Shown: one piece after another, positions 28,137 to 40,300 of the stretch
Numbering within the stretch: the stretch's first letter is position 1
Layout of the letters: each line of letters opens with the position of its first letter
DNA from: Lycocorax pyrrhopterus obiensis
Lineage: Eukaryota > Chordata > Aves > Passeriformes > Paradisaeidae
Direction: 5' to 3'
NCBI GenBank assembly: GCA_014706295.1
Contig: JACSVZ010000004.1
Coordinates: 11,132,465-11,196,464 of the forward strand
Length of the DNA: 64,000 bases
The notes under the pieces: model-generated
The model's database searches: none
Told to the model about the DNA's origin: nothing
The model's input: the letters and a program-made list of their open reading frames with translations, nothing else
Translations under genes and position numbers: made by a program

Positions 28137-28705
28137 TTGCAATAGGATTACCAGAGGATCAGATCAGGCAGAGGGTAGGCTGAAGGGGAGACTGTCAGCA
28201 ACAAGGATGAGCATCATCTATCAGTTCTTTAGCGGGGCAGAAAGAGATGTTGAAACTCTGTACACTGATGTACAGTGAAACTCTGTACTTCTGTTTGTAG
28301 TCAGTTCAGTGCATCAGCTCAGTTACAGGTAGAGAGGAGCTCTGTCAGAAAAACGGGAAAGAAAGAGATGGCAAATACGGTCCCTGAAGATAAGCAAGAG
28401 AGAGATATGGACTTCAGAACAGAAAACTGAGCCCTTGTCACAGAAATAGAAGAGATTTTACATGATGTGCAGGGACCAGCTAGAGCACTCCTAATCTGGT
28501 CCTAGAGTGCATTAAAAATCTCTTGCTCCTTACTCTGTGCTTCTCACAGCTGAGACTTTGGTTCTGTGAGACCACGCCATGGAAACCTGACTTAGGTTGC
28601 TTTGTTCTCACTGGTCTCTACAAGGGAAATTTTGCCAGGCAATGAAAATTAACAGAGCTGCCCATGCAGTCATGGTCCAAACGAAGGAAAATGTTCAGCA
28701 TTGCT

Positions 28706-28822
28706 GGATCATAGAAAGGTTTGGGTTGGGAGGGGCCTTACAGACCATCTCATTCCAAATCCCCTGCCATGGGCAAGGACATTTTTACTAGGCCAGGTTG
28801 CTCAAAGCCCCATACAACTTTG
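28706..28822 (-). mobile_element. CR1 LINE 3' fragment
   Basis: It begins ggatcatagaaaggtttggg, then 'ccatctcattccaaatcccc', 'gccatgggcaaggaca' and 'aggttgctcaaagccccat'. This is an antisense CR1 3' end, moderately diverged. Confidence 0.9.
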
Positions 28823-29790
28823 AAGGTTCGGGGCTCGTTTCTTACAGGCAATACAGTCGAGGCATATTGATGGGTTCCGGCAGCTCCGAACTGTAACTGT
28901 TAAGGATATCTTTGAGAAAGTATGTAATATTTAGGGTAATGAAATGTCTCTATCAGAAGAACTTGAATTCTTGAGGAGGCAAATGTTCTGTCCCATGCTA
29001 CAGAGTGTAGGTGTCGATCCAAGCATGCTGAAGTCAATAAAAAAATCTCTGGTTTGCTTCTCTGAGTTTTGAATTAAATCCATGGAATTTTGATAAACTA
29101 AAAATGTTTTGGCAAGCTTCTGGTGTTCACTGTTGCCTTACGACAGTAGGTCCTGATGAGATCAGGCAGGAGTGTTCCATGAAAGGGATTTGCTACACCT
29201 ACAAAGAGCAAAAAGCTGTTGCCTTCTCTTTGTTGTTTATTATCATTCATTTGATTTGGGATTGGGAAAAAATTTTTGCAAGTTCTCATTGTTCTTCTAT
29301 TGTGTATTTTCTGGTAAGATATAAGTGATGGTGAAACTTTTTTTCACATATAAAAAGCAATCACTTCCTGCTAGGTAAATGTGCTGGTACTGGAGACATG
29401 CATGAAATACTTGGGAGTGCTGAAACACAGTTGGGTTTGTTTTCATTGCAAGCTGTTATTTCGTTAGGGCACAGACTGCCAATGACATGGAAACACTCAC
29501 TATATGAAATAGTCTAGAATGCCTTTTGATCAGTGTTCTACTTCAGATCTGTGTTTGATATATCCAGCTTGGCACTTGGGTATACATAAAGCTATACCTA
29601 TGACAGCATTTGACATGTCATGTGGATTGTGCTTGGCAGTAACTCTTTGAAGCAATGCATAAGTGCACAGCTAGGTATTCCTGTCCCCTAGACAGATAGG
29701 GAAATGAAGCCAGGGGAATCACACAACCTGCCCACGGCCACAGCAAAAGAGCTGAGATAAAAACATAGATATTTTTGATGCTAAAATATA

Positions 29791-30105
29791 TAGAGACTCA
29801 CAGACAGGCTTGGGTTGTAAGAGACCTTAAAGTTCATCTCATTCCAACCCCCCTGCCATGGCAATGGACAACTTCCACTAGACCAAGTTGCTCAGAGCCC
29901 CATCCAACCTGGCCTTAAACACTTCCCTGGATGGGACATCCCCAGCTTCTCTGGGCAACCTGTGCCAAGGCCTCACCACCCTCCGTATTCCACAGTAAGG
30001 AATTTCTTCCTAATGTCTAATGTTAATCTCTTTTAGTTTAAAACCATTCCCCCTTGTCCTATCTCTATAAGCCCACGTAAGAAGTCACTCTCTGTCTTTT
30101 TTATA
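29791..30105 (-). mobile_element. CR1 LINE 3' fragment (about 315 bp)
   Basis: One of the longest CR1 pieces here. It includes the tail-proximal block (gagaccttaaagttcatctc), 'gccccatccaacctggcctt', 'cttctctgggcaacctgtgc', 'aatttcttcctaatgtctaa' and 'cattcccccttgtcctatct'. These follow the antisense CR1 order without large gaps. Confidence 0.95.
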
Positions 30106-30591
30106 CAGATATAGCTGTAGATTATAAATTCCTACTATAGCAGCAGCTGCATGCAGAGATGTGCATTTAAACATGCAATGTCCTCCCACACGCTGCAGTA
30201 GAGAGCAGGGTCCTTTAGTAGGAGTTTAAGGGACCCTCTGCAGCTTTCCATCATTCCAGTGCGTGTCCCTGAGCACCCACCTGCCCAGCCTTCCATGGAG
30301 CTCTCATAGACCGTCAGTGGTCTGTGAGTGAACTCACCCAAGGTGCAGCAATGCGCCAATAAATTGAAAACTCACAATGCGTAAAGTGCTCTCAAAGTCA
30401 CCAACTAACAAAACCCCAAAGATCAAAAACCAGGAGGAAATATTTCTGCCACTTCCTTTGCACTAAGGTCAGTGCTGCTGCTATTAGACCAACTGTGCTT
30501 TTATATCCAAAGGAGGGGTTTTCAGTACATGGGATATGGCTGTATCCTTCTAAAACTCTGGTGTTAGGGTCCATTCTACTGCAAAAAATTT

Positions 30592-30719
30592 GTTCAAGAC
30601 CGGTCTGAATGGGGCTTGGAGGAATCAGATCTAGTGGAATGTATTCTTGTCCATGATGGGGGGATTGGAACTGAATAATCTTTAAGGTACCTTCCAACCC
30701 AATCCATTCTGTGATTCTA
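30592..30719 (+). mobile_element. CR1 LINE 3' fragment
   Basis: A diverged body precedes 'atctagtggaatgtattctt', 'gggggattggaactgaataa', 'ctttaaggtaccttccaacc' and a recognisable cattctgtgattct tail, in sense orientation. Confidence 0.9.
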
Positions 30720-32153
30720 AAAAAATAGCCTGAGTCCTGTAAGCCTTGCAGAAGTTTACTAATTCTTATCAAGTGCTGCTAACAAAACCACCTGGAAGCT
30801 ATCCCCATTAAAATTGAATAAAGCCTGGCAAGGAGAGCAGGGCCCAAGGTAAAAAAAAAACAATCAAATGTACTCACAGCCTTGAGCTGTGAAGGTGCCT
30901 ACTAAGTGAACAGCTCATGCATTTTAACTCCCTTCTTCCTGTGCTGCAGTGCTCTTGATTTTGGGGTTCTTTGATCCACCTATTCATAGCTGAGGAGTGA
31001 GCAGAATTTAATCAGGCTCTGACAGGGCATGGTTGATTTTAATACCAGCCTTCAAAAAAGTGCTGTCAATCAGGGACAAGCTTTAATACCTTCAACCTGG
31101 AGCTCCTTTACACTTCTGCTGCAGTTGAGTGGTGCTTGGTCAGCAGTGGAGGAGCTGGGCATCTGCAGAAGGCACTGGGGGTTATTTGGGCACTATCGGG
31201 GGAGTCCATGGAGGCTATTCCTCACCCTCTCTAAAGGGATGGTGTGACACTCTAATGAAGCTGGCATTTTCAGGCCACATGAGAGGAGAGATTTCCTTGT
31301 TGAATAAGGAGCAGCTTTCGTAACTGCACATCCCAAAAATCCTGCTGAGCTTTTGTGGGCCAGCATTGGCCAGCAGTAGGTTGATAGTCACTTGGATTAA
31401 ACCTTTCCTTATTGTAGCTGAAATGGGCATAGTGAGGACAAAGGTTACTTTCCCTACCTAATCTCAAGTTATTTTATCTGGGGATGTTAGATAAAATAGG
31501 CAGTGACTGGCAGAATGATAGAATAGGGTTTAATTTCAGATTTACTATCTGCCAACACATGCCATTCAATCAGATAAACACAGGATTTCAGCTGTCATCA
31601 CAATATCTTATGCATACTTAGAAATAGAGCAGTTTTTCTCACACCAAGAAGAAAGGGAATAGGTTTATATATAGGATGTGTACAGTCAGGAGGCTATAAA
31701 TTTTGAAATAATCTGCTATTTCTAGAGAGATTCCCTATTTTTAAATTAAGGAGTTATATTAGAAGTAGTAGAAATTCTCATGGAGAAGTTTTATCATTGT
31801 CAGCTGCACTGAATAAATAAAAGTAAAGGGAGCACCTTGAGAAGTTGGACTATACAGAATGAGCCAAATGTCTGCAGGATTTTCAGCACAGAATATGAGT
31901 CTATGTAGAGACTCAGAAACTACTCTGTGTGGGAATATTCTTCCTCCTCTGCTTTATACATTTCTGTCCTTGCTCTTTTGTCTGTTCTGGTTCATTGGGC
32001 CTATCACTTTTAATGCTTGAAAGTCTGCAAGGCAGAGATGGAAGATGGCAATCTAACAACACCCCAGCAATATCTTAATCCGATTTTCACAGGAAATGTA
32101 ATTTAAGCAGTCACGGATTAAAGCCTTCCTCCTGAAAACACCCAACTTAGGCA

Positions 32154-32208
32154 GAATCATAGAATCATAGAGTGGTTTGGATTGGTGGGGACCCTAACGA
32201 TCATGTTA
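32154..32208 (-). mobile_element. CR1 LINE tail fragment (about 55 bp)
   Basis: It preserves two copies of the 8-bp tail repeat (aatcatagaatcatagagtg), then a short piece of the body with 'ggtttggattggtggggacc'. The match ends after about 55 bp. Confidence 0.85.
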
Positions 32209-32550
32209 GGTAAAATGTAACACTTCTTGGGAATGAGGCTTTACATTATAAATTTCTGAATATGGAGATGAGTATGGCTTTTTGGCTTGAGCACATAACT
32301 AGTATTTGAGGTTTTTTATTATATCCCTTTTGAAGAGTAGCTGATACCATGGTCCAACATATTTTTAAGGTCCAGCCTGGTTTATTTATGAAGGATGCAC
32401 AGAATACCTTGCTCATCATATGAACAGACAGCAGCAGGCAGTTTTCTTGCTGACAAATCTGCCAATAGGCTTCTCTGCTCTGCCATGCTGCCTTCTGTCC
32501 TGTTCACAAGCCTCCTTCTTCCTTAACACCGACGTAGCTTGTACCTTCAG

Positions 32551-32830
32551 TCTCATAGAGTGTCATAGAATCAGTAACGTTGGAGAAGATCTCCGAGGTC
32601 TTCAAGTTCAACCTTTGAGTGAATTCCACCTTGCCCACTAAACCATATTGCAAAATGACACCTCTACTCATTTTTTGATCATTTCCAGGGATGGGAAATC
32701 CATCACATCCCTGGGGAACCTGTTCTAGTGCTTAACCACTCTTTCAATGAAGAAATTTTTCCATATATCGAGCATGAACCTCCCCTGGTTCAACTTGAGG
32801 CCATTACCCCTTGTACTGTTGCTAGTCGTG
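32551..32830 (-). mobile_element. CR1-related LINE fragment, different subfamily
   Basis: The tail is tctcatagagtgtcatagaa, but the next block reads 'gttggagaagatctccgagg' with 'ttcaagttcaacc', unlike the other copies. It continues through 'cctggggaacctgttctagt' and 'ccattaccccttgtactgtt'. This looks like an older CR1 subfamily in antisense orientation. Confidence 0.85.
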
Positions 32831-34220
32831 ATATTACCTGCCTAGGCTGATCATTAAGGTTTTGTCACCACCTTTGGTTCCGAGATGTCCTTGTTAGTAG
32901 CTGCTGGTATTTTCCAGCATAACCAGTGCTTGCGTGCTCTCATCCCCTTCTTTATTCTACTGGTCTGCTCCAAAGTTAGCTCAAAAATTATGTCCTGAGC
33001 TGTTCAGCATAACAGTGTCTTTGAAGCCAAGGCTTGGACTTCACCTCTAAGGCCAGCTGCAGCAAAAGGACAGCATTTTCTACTGAAGATAAGGGCAAGA
33101 ATTCACATCTTGAGAGCATTCCTCTCACTGTTTCCCTGCAGGGGGAGGCTTATTATTTTTCTAGCAATGCAAAGGCACTCTTGAGGAGTTCTGCTACGAC
33201 AGATTGTCTTATTGCCCATGGAGACACCAGGACATCATAAGATGCCAAATTTCCTGTTGCTTGGGCTTTATCCCTTTGTGGTTCAGCTCTTATGCACTTC
33301 GGAGAAAAATATGATTACTGGGTTGCAGGTCCCTCAGCTCAGCTGTGAGAGGGTCTTTTTGCTTTCCACAGCTGGAAACCCTCCAAGCTGGGTTTTGGCT
33401 GGAGGCATTTTGTGCTGGGCAATGCAAACAAATAACGTAAAGGAATCACAAGGCTGAAGTCCAGTGTGGGTGTTTTTCAGCCTTAAAGGCTTTAGATTTC
33501 TGGGCTTTGCTTTGTTTCACTTTTTTAATTATTATTTTTGGTCTGTTTCAGAAAAGCTTTTCACATACGGTGATCTCCCAAAGAATTTATTTGAACTCAT
33601 TGGTGGGTGGCGCATATATTATGGGCTGTGGTTTCATTGATATGCTCAGCCTTGCTAAGTAGATGGCATATTAAATGTTTTGTTTACCCTGTGTGCTACC
33701 TGTCATCTAATCAGCTTTTGTGTTTCTGCTGCATTCTGTTTGTATTATAGTGAGAATAAGTGGTTTCATGTAAATTAAAACCACATGAAACCTTTTAAAG
33801 CCATTTTAAAATACTAAATGGGTTTGCAAATAGGTTTGTTAGACAAGGGTTGGAAAAAGAGCTCTTTGCTTACCCATTTACTCTTCTATATGCTTATTAG
33901 AAGTCCCCATGTGACTTTTTCATCAAATATTGCATTCCAGTTCTCATCTGGAATGCCGAAGTCATTTATACTGTGCTCAAGAGCGGTTTGCATAAACCGG
34001 AGGCAGTTAACAAAGAATACAGTTGTGAGCTGCAATTGCAAAGGTTATTTTATACATTACAACACAGATGTACAGTAAAGTCAAGAAATGTAGCCCTGTT
34101 TTCTTGTTTGCCTGGAGCATAAAAATGTGTTGGCTTAAAAGTTTCTTTGCCTTTATTGACTATTGTTGCCAATATGGATGATTTTGATGCTTTCACTGTG
34201 AATCATTTTGTTTCTTACAG

Positions 34221-34302
34221 GTGGATCGTATCATCTTCTGTGTCTTTTTGGAGGTTGACTACAAAATTTTCAAGAAGAAAATGAGTGAGTTTTTCCCTCT
34301 AG
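34221..34302 (+). CDS. MACROD2: MACROD2 coding exon: end of macrodomain and start of tail
   Basis: MACROD2 removes mono-ADP-ribose from modified proteins and acts in the nucleus and cytoplasm, including at DNA damage. This exon translates to VDRIIFCVFLEVDYKIFKKK followed by MSEFFPL. From memory of the family, this matches the last beta strand and helix of the MACROD2 macrodomain and the first tail residues, with a few conservative changes. The acceptor is a good pyrimidine tract ending ttgtttcttacag, and the exon opens in phase 0 on GTG. I place the donor at CTAG|gtaggt, because reading through to it gives the expected FF motif and because the leftover G completes an Asp codon with the next exon. 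A second donor-like site (A|gtgagt at 34284/34285) lies 18 nt earlier. Catalytic loops are not here; they are encoded upstream of the window. Gene identity is near certain; the exact donor is probable. Confidence 0.93.
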
Positions 34303-37300
34303 GTAGGTATAGTAATCAAGTACCATTTGACTTTAAAAAAGGATTAAGCAAAAAATGCAACATTTGGCATATTTTCTTCTTTCCAAAGCCAAATATTGAA
34401 ATGTGAACTTTCTTTAAAGATCAGCTGAACATAGAGGCTCTGATCCTGGACAAATGCAGATATTTAAAATGTGTGAACCACTAAAACTACTTGTAATACT
34501 GCTTTTGTGTGCTCAGTACGGCTACTCTCTTCATTCCATGCTGTATCTGTATCTTTTCTAAAACTTGGTGCATGGCACTGGCTCTCTTGACTCTTGAGAA
34601 GGAAATGATTTGCACTAATGTAGCTCCTAGTGTATATTCGTTTTCCATACACTTTGTACACGCTTTGGTCTTTCATTAACAATGCTAGTAGGGTTTCTCT
34701 GGGTCTGAAAAGATACCGCAGGGATTAGAGCCCAACTGTGTCTGAATGAGGACTTTAAACTTGAGCAGTCCCTGTGCAAGAATGAATGGGAGAAAGATGG
34801 CTCTCACTGGAGCACTTGGGAAATGTTAGCCATTCATCTTGGATTTCACACAGGAGGTTGCTTTCTAGATTTAAGGAAACCTGGTGGATAGTAAATTTGC
34901 TAATCCCCCTCCTCCTATAAGCCTGTGATTTATTTTGATCGTACATCAATAGAAATCTGCTCTCCATAATTTTATCAACCCTAAAATGCCTCCCATTTTA
35001 TTTTGCTTTGTCCTGACATCAGTCTGACTACGTGTGAAAAGATCCATATTTTAGTATTTTGTTTTATCTCCCAATACTCCCCATGCTGTCTGTCTAGTGG
35101 AAACGGCCCTGGAGTAATAGGAAGCAGAGCTTTGGTGTGTTCAGAGTCCTGTTAATTTCACAGGACTGTGTTTTCACTGTAGCCACAGTGTTTTTTTCCT
35201 TTTGCTTTGTCTGGTAGCATGGAAATTGTGATATTTTTGTCTCATCTCACTAGAACAAAGCTTTTTTGTAGATGACTTTGTAATCACTAGTTTGCAGTGA
35301 TTGGCAGCTGAAACTTAAAGACCTATTGAATTATTCAGGTAGCATCAAATGATGTCTAACTGCTTAATAATATTTTTGTCTGGAGCACACTGAACATGCA
35401 TTTCAAAAAGCTGCATTCATGTCTAATCCATTCATTGCATGGTTTTATTTTTTTGTCAGCGTACCCAACCCAAAGGATAAAGTGGCAGTACCCTGCCTAC
35501 TGTCGCTGGCTCTGTTTCTGCCCTTCAGATTAAGTGATAGAAGAACATAGCATCAATTTGTCAACAAATCAAGGGTGTTAGTGCTCACTTTCATCACTAT
35601 GGCCTTTGAAATTGTGGTGTAAATCCTGGTATTGTTTCTATAAATGTAAAACCCACTTGGGTTTGAAACTTTGAGAGACAAGAAGATGCTTCAGAGCTGT
35701 ATCATGACAAACCCAAAGGCAGAAAGAGAGCAAAGAGGAAGATTTATTTTGTTTGTTTTTTTAAAACCTGACATTGTTGAACTCCTGTCTACAAAGAACC
35801 TGTGCGGCCGGCTCTCATGTTATAGAAAAACATATAATTGCATTACACCACATTATGTAGATGATCTGCCATACCATAGTTTTAAAAGTATGTTTCTCTC
35901 ATGTTTGTAAAGGTTTTATGATTTTTTTTGCTCAAACTAAAATTTGGATTCTGATATGTGACCATAGAGAGGTAGTCGTGGTAGGAGCCCTCTAAATCCA
36001 GTGTTTTGCGTATGTGGCTTCAAAGGGTTCATCTAAAGTTTACAGCTGTCCAGAGAAAGTTTAGTTCTCAGGATCCATAATTTAAGTAGATTATTATGGG
36101 ATTAGGTATAGATTATTAAAATACCTTAGGACCCATCATCATAGACTCCTTGTTGCAATTTTCTCGTAACTAATGATTCGGATTTTGATATGCCTTAATG
36201 TTACTAGGCATTTACTGTCTGGTGAGCCAGAGCCTTAAAAGGAACCCGTTTAGCATCTAAAGCTTTATTCCTGACTCAGTGAGGGATTTCCTGTGGGTGG
36301 ATCCAGTAGCCAGGGATTCAGGAGGTTTTTATTTTAGCGAGGTTTTTTTCGTGTCTTTAGATCTTCAACTTGTGAGGAGACAGGGAGAAGCAGGACAAAT
36401 ACATGCTACCCAAGTGACTCTCCTGTAGTGTCACTGGAGAAATGGTCAGTATCTGGGTCTCTCTTCTGGAGTGCCCTAACCATTAATGTACAGTGTCAAG
36501 CTTTCTTTGCCAACTTGAATTGACACTTTTCCACAGGGTACCACCACTTCAACAGATGTCAGCTGAAATCAGCCCCATGCTCAACTGCCTCCTGGTGAGA
36601 ACATCAGCTAAAAGTCTGGATGGAGATCACCACATGACCATCATGTCTGCTGTTTGTTCCTTTTATCAGGTGTCTTGTGAATTGCCATCTATATTTAACA
36701 TAGCAGACTTGGACAAGTTATCATCAGATTCTCCTACTGTAGAGATATCCCATCTCTCTGCAGGACTGTTTTCCTACACAGAAGACTTAGATAACATGGT
36801 TCTGTGTCAAGGAGTTAGCAACTGCCTCTACCTTTGGCAGTAAATTCCTGATATTTCTACTGTAGAAGAAATTAATGAAACTGGTGGTTTTGTTTTGGTT
36901 TAAAGGAAATCTATTAATTTAGTGAAATTAAAGTCTTTAAGGATAGACTTGCCCTAAATTTAAATTGATAGGACACTATCTAAACACAGGAGAGACTAAC
37001 ACTGAGGTATTGCTTTAAGCTTAGAGAAAAAACATCAAGGCATTTTAAAAATGCATCTTGCATTCAGAAACGTTGTGAAATATATCTACTTTAATAGATG
37101 TGGACAAAAATGCTTAGAAAGAAGAATATATTCATGGAGTTATATACATAAATAGTTATTACTTTAAACCCACTGCATTAATAAATCCAAAAAGACATGC
37201 AGGTGCTTGAGGTAGTCAAGTGATAATGAAATGAAGCTAGAATTACACCTCAGTGCATTAGAGTAAGTGGAATATAGATACAGGGAAATTGTTCCATTAG

Positions 37301-40300
37301 TTGAACATATCATTAAGCCTATTTTGCAAGTGGAATGCCGAAGAAATTAGTCAAATAATAATATTGATATTAAGACAACTGCCAAGAGCCTTGTCATTTT
37401 CAAACTTTAAATATATAGGGGAAAGAGACAGACTTCGAAGTAATGTCATGTCTTAGCAGTGCAGCAAAGTTGTGCAGTAACAGAGCAATTGTAACTGTCT
37501 CAGCATTTCTGATTGAATCTCAGTAATAACACTTTACAAAAACCAAGCCAGAGCCAGCATGCTCCAAGGGGGAGCAGAGCACCACTTATCTTTAACTCAG
37601 ACATAGGTTCTCATGCCAGTGTTGTCCAGAAAAGTCCTGGTTTGGTTAAGTAAAGGGTCCTAGTCCAGGCAGAATTTTCTGTTGATCCTCTGGGGTTTTG
37701 CTGAGAAGATTTTGTATATTCTAGTAGGAAAAGAGCAGTAGAAAGAACAACTTTATTGGCTTGAGATGGATCACTGTTTTAATATATTAAACAGTGCCAC
37801 AGTGATGGTTTTTTTCTTTTTATGAATTGAGTCCTATCTCCTTGTGCAGTGAGATAGCCCAGCTATTCTCCCTTCACCTATGTTGGAGCATTTTTTCTAC
37901 GTAAACTGAGAGAATGTCTTTCAAGCAAATAAAATCTTTGCCTGCAGTTCTGGCTCATGTGTGTAGTTCTTACATTGCTGGACTCATTGCTTTTAGTAGT
38001 ATGAGTGAGTTTTCTGGGAAAGGAACTGCTACTTAGACCATTTTTTCTTTTGGAATGCATTGATTCTTCTAATAGAACTCTATATGGAGTCCAGACATTA
38101 GGCATTACTTTTATTGCTAAGTATACATATTTATAAGACTTACCAGAAAATGGAATCCCCTTTGAAAAGCTAGATTTGCCAACATTTACTTTGAAGTGAT
38201 ACATACTTCTAGGATTCTATACATAGGAGGAAAATTAAGAGTATTTGTAAATTGTTGCCCGCTGGAGGCAATGATACCTTTTTTCTTTTCCTCCTGTATT
38301 CTGTGTACACAAAGCTACTTAATATGTCAGACAGATAATCTTGTAAGGACCTTTGGAAAATGCTTATTTTTCATGGTGGCTGTCATGTATTATAAACAGT
38401 TTATCTTCAATTGTAATGCTAAAAATATTTCTGAATCTACCACCTGTTATCAGTGGATTGGAGAGGAGAAACCTTTTCTTCTGAAAATGTTTTTTAGTCA
38501 AAAATAATGCTATAAAAGAGATGTCCTGTGAAGCTGCAGCATCCAAAGTTATATTACTTCATGCTACTTTAAACAGAGTAACAAAATTACTTCACTAAAA
38601 CATTGCAAAAATTTTTGGAGAAAGGACATCTACACTTTCATTAGGCCAGTTGAGAGATGGAAGGTGCATGCTTCTAGTCTTGTGTCCTTTTAGAGCTAAT
38701 GAAAGGATGCTGAGCCTAAGAGCTTTTTTTTTTTTAGCCATTATTAGTTGGTGTTAGGAAAAAGAGAGAGATATTGCTTCATCTTGAGAAAACCTTCCCT
38801 TCCCTCTATTACAGGTTATGATATTTAATGCATTTTCTGCTTTCATCCTGGTTGATGAAAACACTATTTCTCCTACTCAAACCATAGGGATAAGAGCTAC
38901 TGCCTTATAGTAATTCTCCTATTACTTCAGGAGGATGCACAGCATCCCGCTTGTGCATAAAATGTGCAAATATATTACAATTGCAGAGGAAATTCATTGT
39001 TAAGAGATCTCCCAGGCTTGGAATCAAATTGGAAACTGTCTAAATGGCTGAATGAAGGGCTTTGTATTGAAAAGGCCAATCCCTGCGCTAATACGTGAGT
39101 GAACTCCTAAGCAGGGACTGTAATTTCTGTACTGGTATTGAGAGGCATCGCTCTCTCTGCTTACTATGGCAGACTGCACTGGGGCTGGAACAGTCCTTTG
39201 CATGAGCAACGGAGTCATAAGTTAGCCCTTACCAAGTAATCCAGTATCAAATGGGTAATTCATCTAATAAATTTAGCCTCTCTATTTGCATTTGCAGTGT
39301 TCATGAGCCATTTTTTTTCTGTAATTCATCACCTGAATGTATTCCACAAAGTATTTTTCATGGGCTTTATTTTACTCTGTGGAGAGGTGCCAAGCAGTTT
39401 ACTGGAAGTGCCCAATATCCTTTATGGGAGGTTTCACCTGGGCAGTGATTTGCCTCATAAGTCACAAGGCTCTGTTTTTCTGAGTGGTTAAGGCTGGAGT
39501 ACAAAGGCCAGCGGGGCTTGGGGCCCCGCAGATATGTCCCTTAAGGGAGTAAGATTTGGGGGAGTTTGATATCTCTTTGGCTTTCTTCTCCTGATCAATA
39601 GGGGCCGTCCTGAAGGTTTTGGTTGCAGCTGCTTTTCCTGCCTCTGTGCAGGTTTTCCAAGTTGTTGTCTTCACAGCTTATGAATGCCTGTGATCTCACA
39701 GGGTTAAACTGGAAGCAGTCAGACCATTGTACTACTCTCTTCACTGCTTTCCCTCACAAAGCTTGCAAGGTGCTGTTTGCTGTCTTGCTTCCTGAACCCC
39801 ATAGTTCCAATAGAGCTGTTGTATTGGGTTGCTTAGGGGACTCTGGTTTCTCTGCCTCTTGAAACTTTTGTCTTGTCCCTTGGAGATCCTGCTTGGCTTT
39901 TCAGATGGTGACTGTGCCATGACCAGGCATCCCTTTCCTTTCTAGAGCTATGTATCAAGCCACTGAGAGCATACCAGGGTACCCCTCAGTATTTATGCTG
40001 TCATAGCCATCCAGCATGCTCTGGATTCCATGCCAGCATTGAACATTCCCCTCAGATTTCCAGTCTTATGTGAGTCTTGTGTTCAGGCAGGGATGAGTGA
40101 GGATTTTTGATGGGTGGAAGGTGGAAGGCAGCAGTGGGTTGGGAGAAGCTGTGGCACACTGATGTTTTCATGAGGGTAGAAAATGCTCTCTGCATGCCTT
40201 TGAACTGTCTTTATATTGGAAGATATAATACTCAGATGGCTCCTGCAAGGCCCCTTGTTGAAGAATTTATTCAAAACAGCTGGGGAGAAGCACAGCCCCA

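Larger units (their letters stand above)
1..34220 (+). other. MACROD2: MACROD2 upstream intron (part)
   Basis: This stretch ends at the acceptor before the exon at 34221. I searched it for the preceding macrodomain exon, which should encode the helix before VDRII, and did not find it, so the intron probably extends beyond the left edge. It contains CR1 fragments, an AT-rich block, simple repeats and a polypurine tract, listed separately. The rest is unremarkable AT-rich sequence with only short chance open frames. I see no RNA gene, promoter or coding exon that I can support in it. Confidence 0.75.

Noticed and set aside
1..34220. Preceding macrodomain exon of MACROD2
   Set aside because: Looked for a sequence encoding the helix before VDRII that ends in phase 0 at a GT donor; none was convincing.
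34281..34290. Ending the first exon at 34284 as the main model
   Set aside because: The longer exon restores the conserved FF motif and gives Asp-Asp at the junction; the inner donor is kept only as a possible alternative.
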